This document shows, one piece after another, positions 19,355-25,903 of a stretch of DNA of 25,903 nt (the stretch's first letter is position 1; each line of letters opens with the position of its first letter). The position numbers and the translations under genes are program-made. The DNA comes from Dunaliella salina (taxonomy: Eukaryota; Chlorophyta; Chlorophyceae; Chlamydomonadales; Dunaliellaceae). The notes beneath the pieces were generated by a model that was given only the letters and a program-made list of their open reading frames with translations, made no database searches and was not told the DNA's origin. The stretch lies in the NCBI GenBank assembly GCA_002284615.2, contig MU069499.1, positions 160,472 to 186,374 on the forward strand. Direction: 5' to 3'.

Positions 19355-19665
19355 CAACATGCTGAAAAGTACCCACCAGGAGCGGAGCTGGGTCACGGGC
19401 AGCCAAGGCACTGCGCTGGAATGCCTTGCGCTTAGAAATAAGAAATTAAACACTGCTGCCAGCAACACGCACACATGCTGCAAAGTAACCGCCAAGAGCA
19501 GAGCTGGGTCACAAACAAACAATGCGCAGCGCTGGGATTCCTTGCACTTATAAATAAGAAGCTGGAAGTCTGCTGTCAACAATACGTGCTCACATGCAAA
19601 GTACCCACCAGGAGCAGAGCGGGGTCGCGAGCAATCAAGGCGCAGCGCTGAGCGGTCTTGGAGTG
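19355..19665 (-). repeat. 116-bp tandem array carrying the E2 donor (3 copies)
   Basis: Exon/intron boundaries recur at 19608, 19492 and 19376, exactly 116 bp apart. Each unit on the minus strand holds the last part of exon E2 (…CAGCGC…GACCC(A/C)GCTC…CTG), the donor and following intron. The donor is GTGGGT in the functional copy and the third copy; in the middle copy it is GCGGTT. Confidence 0.92.
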
Positions 19666-19707
19666 CGGGCCGAGCAGGGCACAGAGTGCTCTCCAACTGC
19701 AGCTAAC
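19609..19707 (-). CDS. mTERF-domain gene, exon E2
   Basis: 33 codons, phase 0 at both ends; acceptor CCGTGCTGCAG before 19707 and donor CTCCTG/GTGGGT after 19609. It reads VSCSWRALCALLGPHSKT, then RCALIARDPALLL: the connecting helix and the next Pro-x-Leu-Leu core of an mTERF repeat. It continues directly from E1, which ends SCPMLLVAPLRE, and into E3, which starts VPPRSLKAAM. The upstream intron end coincides with the edge of a possible MITE relic (19720 onward), so part of the branch/pyrimidine region of this acceptor may be transposon-derived. Confidence 0.85.
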
Positions 19708-19719
19708 CTGCAGCACGGA

Positions 19720-20033
19720 CAGGGTTGGCCAATTACATACAAATATGCCGTATACGTCAGCATCCTTGTAGAGAAAAACAATACACCTGGCAATACACTT
19801 ACAAACAGGGCTGGCAAATTCCATTTATGGAAATTTGTAGGGCTGGCCAGGCCCATAACTCGGAATCCCAAATACGTTCAAGCACAGTAGTTACACCATA
19901 TTCTGTACCCGTACTCGTGCTCCATACCTGTATCTTCTACACTCTAATGGGGGGCGGGGGGTCTGTATTGTACTCATTTTTCTGTACCCGTATTTATACG
20001 CGTACCAAAGACGGACAGATCTGGCCAACCCTA
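19720..20033. mobile_element. Possible relic of a second hAT-type MITE
   Basis: Ends CAGGGTTGGCCAATTAC (19720) and TCTGGCCAACCCTA (to 20033) are inverted, and the interior has ATACGCGTA-type words as in the element at 18178. CAGGGCTGGCAAATT (19806) and TAGGGCTGGCCAG (about 19838) suggest nested or rearranged ends. No target-site duplication was found. Confidence 0.35.
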
Positions 20034-20309
20034 TGAAAACGCCACAAATGTCAGCGTTTTTGCCAGGATTAAACAATCCATATGGCGTGTACAAATGGAA
20101 CTCGCCAACTTGACGCATGCAAATTCTGGAACAACGCTTTCTTTTTGAACGTCGCGCAAGCATGACTTATAGCTTGAGAGGGCAGGCCGGCTTTTGGGTA
20201 CAGCCTTTGGCTCGTTTGGGTACAGCCCATGGACCGTCTCCCATCCAGGTTGGAAGGGAGACAATTCATGGGCTGTTTAGATGGGCCTGTTTTGTGTACT
20301 GCCATTGCT

Positions 20310-20998
20310 GCCCACCTGTGCTGGCCTCACAACCTGAGCCATCTTTGCCAGCCTCACAATCTCAGCCAGCCATTGCCAAACCCACACCCTTAGTTGGCCT
20401 TGGCAAGCCTCACCACCTGAGCCAACTGTACCATTCTCACCAACTGAGCCGCCCCTTGCAAGCCACAAAAATCAGAGCCAGCCTACGCCAACCCCACAAC
20501 CTGTGCCAGCTCGGCCAGCCTCGCAAACCGAGCCAACCAGTGCCTGGCTCCCGTGCTGACCTTGAGGACAACAATCTTGTGCCATCCTGTGCAAGCCTCA
20601 CAACCTGTGCCAACTTTACCAGCCTCACAGCCTGTGCCACCCTTCGCCAGCCTCACAGCCTGTGCCAACCTTTGCTGGCCTCCCAATCTGAGCCAACCAG
20701 TGCCAGGTCCTGGTTGCTCTGCAGACCAACAACCCTGTGCCATCCTGTGCAAGCCTCATAATCTGTGCCAACTTTGCCAGCCTCACAACCTGAGCCAGCC
20801 TACGCCGACCACACACCCTGGCCAGTGGATGCCGACCTAAACATCTTGTACCATCCTGTGCCAGCCTCAAAATCTGAGCCAGCCTTTGACAGCCTCATAG
20901 CATGTGCCAATCTGTGCAAGCCTCACAACCTGAGCCAGCCTAATAGCTTTAGTCAACCTTTACGAGTCTCACAACCTGAGGCAACCTTAGCTAGGCCC
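20310..20998. repeat. ~28-bp minisatellite (GCCTCACAACCTGAGCCA)
   Basis: Degenerate copies of GCCTCACAACCTGTGCCAAC followed by TTTGCCA fill about 690 bp. A higher-order duplication is visible from the word GTGCCATCCTGTGCAAGCCT at 20579 and 20737 with a variant at 20848. It lies in intron E1-E2. Confidence 0.9.
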
Positions 20999-21001
20999 TA
21001 G

Positions 21002-21248
<247 letters not shown>

Positions 21249-21259
21249 CACCAGGCTTG

Positions 21260-21480
21260 CTTGTTGCTGGCAATCCTTGCCCCGCACATGGAAGAACCTC
21301 CAGGCATGTTGCAAACATCCATGATTTCCAACTGGCACATGTCGCTGTGCTGCTGCGCAGTGCATGCCCACCAGCCCTCCAGGCACACAGGTTTTCCGCT
21401 CCGTCACAGCAACATGTTCACCAGTGTTACTAAATCGTCTTTGTTTCATTGGCATGCATAAAAAATAGAGTAGCAGATCA
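21260..21480. other. Intronic stretch with an uncertain exon-like block
   Basis: On the minus strand, TGCGCAG precedes a short open block (QLEIMDVCNMPGG) near 21340-21270. It is not needed: E1 and E2 already join in frame across the mTERF motif. Confidence 0.25.
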
Positions 21481-21484
21481 CATC

Positions 21485-21780
21485 TGAGCTCACCTCCACT
21501 GCCACATGTTCCATCACTGAAACAGCACAGCACAGCGCAGCACTGCCAAACGTTCTATAACTTCCTTCATCACTGCAACATGTGCGCTGGACCGTGTCTG
21601 AGCTTACCTCCATCCCTGCGATATGTTCTACCACTGCAACAGCACGGCACAGCACAGCACTGCAGCATGATCCATCACTCCCTCCTTCGTTGCAACATGT
21701 GCGCCAGTATTACTAAATCAACTTCGTCTCGTTGGAATGCTTCAAAAAACCAAGTAGCAGGTCGCGCCTGAGCTCACCTC
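21485..21780 (-). repeat. Tandem duplication of the E1 donor region (3 copies)
   Basis: Donor-like boundaries with GGTGAGCTCAG or GGTAAGCTCAG lie at 21777, 21607 and 21493. The first ~85 bp of intron after 21777 (from GTGAGCTCAG to CACATGTTGC) is repeated after 21493, and a GTGCTGTTGCAG/GTGCTGTTTCAG acceptor-like word precedes each of the two extra donors, enclosing 23-26 nt. Confidence 0.85.
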
Positions 21781-22985
21781 TCTGAGCGGCGCCACAAGCA
21801 GCATGGGGCAAGAGGCCACAATGCCACGAACATCAATCACGCCATAACCTTCTCTGCCCACTCCACCTCCGCCGTTGCCTGTGCCACCGCTGCTGCTGTC
21901 GCTTCCAACGCTTCCACCACCGTCGGGGCTGCTGTTGGTGCTTCTGCCGCTGCTGCTGTTGTTGTTGCCCGTACCAAGAGTTGGGTGTCCCCAGAGCCCT
22001 GCGCCACTTACGCAGTCGTCATCCATGTCCGCGCCCTCCATGAGGGTGAGGTGCAGTGACTGAGACCGGCTGGCCCTGGTGCCCTTACTGCTGCTGCTGC
22101 TGCTGCTGCCACTGCCATACATGCGATCAGCTGCGCCTCGTTGGCTGGCCATGATTGCCGAGCTGCCATGCGCCCCATTCTGGATGCGAGTTCCCATGCT
22201 AGGGCTGCTGCTGCTGCTGCTGCTGTCAGTGCCACCAGCACGGTCACCTGCGCCTTGTTGGCTAGCCGCGATTGCCGAGCTGCCATGCGCCACATTTTGG
22301 GTGCCTGTTCCTTTAGGGCTGCTGCCTCTCACGCCCCTCTGACTATCTGGCAGAGGTCTGGAAAGAGCAGCTGAGGACCGGGCAGGGGTAGACACCCCCG
22401 CAGCAGCAGATGGGGAGGCGGGCTCAACTATCCAATGCAGGCCTGGGGCATAGAACACTGAGGATTGGAAAGTACGGAAAGGGTGTAAGCATGGCTGCGC
22501 CTCCTGCTGCTGCTGCTGCTGCTGCTGTCCTGGCCTACCATTGCTGCTGCTCCCAAAGCTGATAAGGATGTTGCTGGCATGGTTCCCAGAAAGGGCACCC
22601 ATTTCCCTGCCCCCTCCGCCGCCACTGCCGCTGGAGCTGCGGCTGTAGGTGTGCAAGCCCCTCACATACTCACCCCACACATCTTCTCTCCCAAATGACT
22701 GCTTGGAACTGAATCCCCTGCGCTCTCCACTCACGGCTTGGGACCAGGCAGGGCTCCTTTGCCTTTGTAAGCTGCTGCTTGCCGCCCGAGGTATACCCCA
22801 AGCGTCAGCTCCACTTCCGGTCCGGGACCAAGCGGGACTGCTTTGCCTTTGCAAGCTGCTGCTTGCCTTCCATGGCCCGGCCCTCGTGTCAGCTCCGCCC
22901 AGAGTGCCCGCAGGGATGCTGCCATGGGTGGTGCTGGTGCCAGGGGTGGCGGCAGCGACGGGCGTGCCTTGGTTGAGAAGGATAC
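21778..22985 (-). CDS. mTERF-domain gene, large exon E1
   Basis: An open block of about 402 codons. The donor is consensus (AGAGAG/GTGAGC after 21778, phase 0). The proposed acceptor, a pyrimidine-rich run ending CGCATCCCAG before 22985, enters in phase 1 and matches the phase-1 end of E0. Most of the exon is low complexity: Ser runs, eight Gln near 22505-22530, Gly-rich and Asn/Ser stretches, and two internal peptide duplications (SSLQRQSSPAWS and SSLQRQRSPAWS; NVAHGSSAIAASQ and NGAHGSSAIMASQ). It ends in the start of an mTERF domain: VIDVRGIVASCPMLLVAPLRE. The long disordered part is probably the N-terminal region between targeting peptide and helical repeats, inferred from position. Confidence 0.8.
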
Positions 22986-23031
22986 CTGGGATGCGTGAGC
23001 ACAAGGGAGCAACGAGGTGAGCAAAGTTGGA

Positions 23032-23049
23032 CACACACACACACACACA

Positions 23050-23112
<63 letters not shown>
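23032..23112. repeat. (CA)n microsatellite upstream of E1
   Basis: About 40 AC units with one ACAT interruption; in the intron about 45 bp upstream of the E1 acceptor on the coding strand. Confidence 0.98.
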
Positions 23113-23113
<1 letters not shown>

Positions 23114-23910
23114 AGGAGGGAAGATATCATGTAACTTTTGGGCGGCACGTGTCAATCCACTTAAGAACCAGACATTTGGAATCCTGAGCTCAAGGGATAT
23201 CGATTGGTATATATATGAGTCCAATTGGAGGGGGTCCGGGGGGGGGAGGGGTTCAGGGGGGTCTCGACCTCTAGGGACCTCCCTCTTTTCTGAGCCACTT
23301 TACATAAATTTAAATATATCTCCGGATTCCTGAGCTCAAGAGCTGCCGATTGACCAGAGGGTGCTAACTGAGGCCCAAAATCAGGCGTTTTTGCATGCTC
23401 CCTGCATGGGCTTCCCCCAACTGGCACCTTTTAGACTTGGGCTCCTCTTTCTCTGGGACTAGAGTTCTGGAGGCAGTGAAAGTTGGGGGACATGTGCCTT
23501 ACTAGCCGCGGCGTGAACCCTAGTTTTCACCACCAAATCCCCATTCTGGACCACCTACACCAATTCAATATTTTCTAGTAATTTGGAATCCTTGTTCCAA
23601 AAAGAAATCATTGCAGAAGAGATGGAGTAAAAAAACTCAATGGTTGGTGTTCTGTGGCAATTTTTGCCATTTGCTCATGAAAGCACCGAAGTAGGATTTG
23701 CATGAGCCATGTGAGCTTTAACACAGTATATCTCAGCACACAAGGCAACCTACACAAATATAATCACACGCCTGGGTAGCTTGTAATGCTAGCTATAATT
23801 TAAAGCCAAATTTGTCCCAATCAGATGGAAAGCTGTGAATTACTGCACTTTAAAGGCAAAAAACGAGCATATTTGGGCACTTGCTCAGTTAGCCCCCTCT
23901 TAAATGTACA
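23113..23910. other. Intron E0-E1, unique part
   Basis: A G-rich run lies at 23226-23262. The words ATCCTGAGCTCAAGGG and TTCCTGAGCTCAAGAG with following CGATTG occur at about 23181 and 23328, a diverged 147-bp duplication. No gene is recognised on either strand. Confidence 0.45.
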
Positions 23911-23913
23911 TTA

Positions 23914-24004
23914 TATGTATGTATGTATGTATGTATTCATGTATGTATGTATGTATGTATGTATGTATGTATGTATGTATGTATGTATGTATGTATGTAT
24001 GTAT
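23914..24004. repeat. (TATG)n tetranucleotide repeat
   Basis: About 22 TATG units with one TATTCATG interruption, followed by an AT-rich stretch of ATAATAATA type to about 24095. Confidence 0.97.
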
Positions 24005-24124
24005 AATATAATAATGAAATATATAATGATGTAATTTATAATAACAATAATAATGAAAAATGATATAGATATGAATAATAATATTATTATTATAGTATAA
24101 GAGGACACAGCTGAACCCCGCATG

Positions 24125-24540
24125 CACACATGCAAAGAGGCAACGCCAGCAGTGGGTCAGGGTATCCATATCAAAAAAGTCCGCACGCATTTCAATGCCT
24201 GTCCTCAATCAAACACACTTGTGTCCTGGACATATGCAAAGAGGCATTGCCAGCCTAGGGTCAGCACATCCATATCCAGAAAGGGTACGCATCCTCATTC
24301 GAAGCCTGCCCTCAAGTGTACACAGCTGCGCCCCACAAACATGCAAAGGGGCAATGCCAGCCAACGCCCCCTTGGAGCAGGCCCCTGGCTGATGCAGATT
24401 TTGACAGTGAAAGCTCTTCCAAACCTGCCTGCGCCAGCATAGGGTCACGGCGTCCATATCCCATAAGGGTCCACATACACATTTCAATGCCTATCCTCAA
24501 ACAGATACAGCTGCGCCCCACGTGCATGCAAAGAGGCAAC
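24125..24540. repeat. ~105-bp degenerate repeat, likely E0 donor copies
   Basis: The word TGCAAAGAGGCAACGCCAGC or variant recurs at 24131, 24235, 24342 and 24527. Each copy also holds GGGTCAG(C/G)…ATCCATATC…AAAAGGGT, which matches the intron start just inside the E0 donor (24939-24900: GGGTCAGCACATCCACATCC then AAAAAGGGT). The copies are therefore probably diverged duplicates of the E0 donor region, later separated from it. Confidence 0.7.
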
Positions 24541-24559
24541 AGGGTCCATGTCTTTTAGT

Positions 24560-24900
24560 AAAAGCATGAACAGGATGGGTCAACGCATCTGCAAAAGCAC
24601 AGGGTCTACGCATCCGCAAACATACTGGGCCAGTATCAGGGAAGTTTAGGGGCCCCTCGTACTCGTCCGGTTTGACCGGAACCGCGTCAGCAGAAAGTCT
24701 GGAGAGAGTGGAATCAAACCTCGGACCTCTGGGTGTTACGCAAAAATCCGACCAAAAAATCAGAATATTTCCGGTTAGCCCAGACACCCCTTCAAAAATT
24801 TCATCATCAAACATTGTAATATCTCCGGTCGCAGGGCGGCGTGAACATCCCTGGTCAGCATAACCATATCTTTTAAAGAAGGTTACCACAGGCGCAAACG
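24560..24900. other. Intron segment with tRNA B-box-like word
   Basis: The segment interrupts the repeat family on both sides and may be an insertion. On the minus strand GAGGTTTGATTCCAC (about 24722-24708) resembles a Pol III B box (GGTTCGANTCC), and CTGGGCTAACCGG (about 24784-24772) is a weak A-box-like word. No tRNA cloverleaf can be drawn. A short tRNA-derived SINE relic is possible. Confidence 0.25.
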
Positions 24901-24939
24901 CATGGGGTCAGCACATCCACATCCAAAAAGGGTCTGCAC

Positions 24940-25030
24940 CTTCAAGCTGCAGCAAGCGCCTCTGGAGGGCAGCAGAGGGTAACGCGATGAGCATGAAGAA
25001 CTCCGTTGCAGGCAGCCTTGCCATGACGCT
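24940..25030 (-). CDS. Probable mTERF-gene exon E0
   Basis: The acceptor is GCTTGCTTTCCAG before 25030; the donor is TTGAAG/GTGCAG after 24940. The 91 nt read SVMARLPATEFFMLIALPS, then AALQRRLLQLE, ending one base into the next codon. That phase-1 end fits the phase-1 start of E1, giving Glu-Gly-Ile-Leu-Leu across the junction. The peptide is helical and Leu-rich, compatible with a helical-repeat protein but without a clear mTERF core. The strongest support is indirect: the acceptor and first half of this exon are what is amplified in the array to its right. The gene's 5' end lies outside the window. Confidence 0.5.
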
Positions 25031-25032
25031 CT

Positions 25033-25903
25033 GGAAAGCAAGCATGGGATGGCTGTTTTTTGTAAGTACGCTGTACGTACCAGCGTTTTGGCAGAGAAAA
25101 TATAATACATTTAGCGCATATGTATGGAATTGGCCATGATGCTCTGCAAAATGAGGGACAAAAGGAGGAGGAGGAGAAGGAGTTATGGGGCAGGATGGAA
25201 GAGAGAAAAAAAAAGGGAGGGATATGCAGTGAGCGTGACAAACTCTGCTGCTGGCAGCCTTGCCCTGCCGCTCTGCAAAGTGAGGGATGAGAGGAGGAGG
25301 AGATATGGGGTCACGCAACGAGCATGAAGAATTCTGTTGCTGACAACCTCGCCCTGCCGCTCTTTCCCGAGAGGGATGCGAGGAGGAGGAGATTGGGGGT
25401 AACACAACGAGCATGAAGAACTCTGCTGATGGCAACCTTGCCATGACGCTCTGCAAAGTGAGGGATGAGAGGAGGAGGAGATGGGGGGTAACTCAGCGAG
25501 CATGAAGAACTCTGTTGCTGACAACCGCGCCTTGCTGCTCTGCACAGTGAGAGAATGAGAGGAGGAGGAGATGTGGGGTGACACAACGAGCATGAAGAAC
25601 TCTGTTGCTGACATTCTCCCCATGACACTCTGCAAAGTGGGAGATGAGAGGAGGTAGAGATGGGGGGCAATGTGATGAGCATGAAGAACCCTGTTGAAAC
25701 AACTTTGCCACGGCGCTCTGCAGAGTGGGGGGCGAGAGGTGGAGATGGGGGGCAATGTGATGAGCATGAAAAACCCTGTTGCTGACAACTTTGCCATGAT
25801 GCTCTGCAAAGTGAGAGATGAGAGGAGGTAGAGATGGGGGGCAATGTCATGAGCATGGAAAACCCTGTTGATGACAACTTGGCCATGATGCTCTGCAGAG
25901 TGG
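25033..25903 (-). repeat. ~89-bp tandem array carrying the E0 acceptor (at least 9 copies)
   Basis: Acceptor boundaries (…CTTTGCAG/AGCATCATGG on the minus strand) recur at about 25143, 25273, 25362, 25451, 25540, 25630, 25718, 25804 and 25893, mostly 86-90 bp apart, and the array leaves the window. Each unit has a pyrimidine tract (CATCTCTACCTCCTCTCATC type), the AG, and about 50 nt matching the start of E0 (AGCATCATGGCAAAG, CAACAG, TTCATGCTC). Confidence 0.92.

Noticed and set aside
20117..20761. Plus-strand ORF of 214 codons rich in Ser, Pro, Gln and Thr
   Set aside because: It is mostly the translated 28-bp minisatellite, and its frames on both strands are equally open.
22731..22985. Phase-0 reading of E1 from the same acceptor (VSFSTKARPSLPPP)
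   Set aside because: It would match the Val start of other exons but meets a stop at 22731, whereas the phase-1 frame stays open for 402 codons and ends in an mTERF motif.
24700..24800. A tRNA gene on the minus strand
   Set aside because: Only a B-box-like word is present; T-arm and acceptor stems do not pair.

Overview
The window looks like nuclear DNA of a eukaryote, most probably a chlorophyte green alga. The evidence is short coding blocks with GT-AG boundaries separated by introns of 1.3-2.3 kb, very long (CA/GT)n tracts in those introns, many minisatellites, degenerate CCCTAA-type repeats, a decayed LINE and a hAT-type MITE. The species cannot be fixed from sequence alone. A chlamydomonadalean of the Dunaliella type is only a guess.

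Left part (1-9270). A (CA)n tract is followed by weakly informative sequence with one possible two-exon small gene on the minus strand (1444-1159). Positions 2160-6805 hold a broken plus-strand LINE. It keeps the pre-RT linker, the first RT motifs, the segment just after the RT active site, and an unusual C-terminal extension with a PHD-type zinc finger, a chromodomain-like patch and a conserved-looking terminal block. An internal deletion removes RT motifs B and C, including the catalytic YADD box. A convergent TE-like frame lies at about 7110-6830 on the minus strand. Two minisatellites follow.

Right part (9271-25903). Here I reconstruct one large minus-strand gene for an mTERF-domain protein (organellar nucleic-acid-binding helical repeats). 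Labelled E0-E6 and Eterm, the blocks are 25030-24940, 22985-21778, 19707-19609, 17345-17217, 15655-15500, 14216-13710, 12066-11713 (running into an assembly gap) and a terminal block ending at 9271. From E1 to E6 every junction is phase 0, and each half motif is completed by the next exon, which is the main support for the model. The 5' end lies beyond the right edge. At least one exon is probably missing in or after the gap.

The most unusual feature is how the tandem repeats are placed. Several arrays in this gene are not random intronic satellites. Their unit is a piece of exon plus the adjoining intron, so it carries a copy of a splice site: E4 donor x8 (88 bp), E4 acceptor x3 (128 bp), E2 donor x3 (116 bp), E1 donor x3, E0 acceptor at least x9 (about 89 bp) and probably E0 donor. 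Where such arrays are absent, dinucleotide tracts abut the splice sites. Other intronic contents are a 420-bp hAT-type MITE with perfect 8-bp target-site duplications, a long inverted repeat beside telomere-like sequence, and several independent minisatellites.
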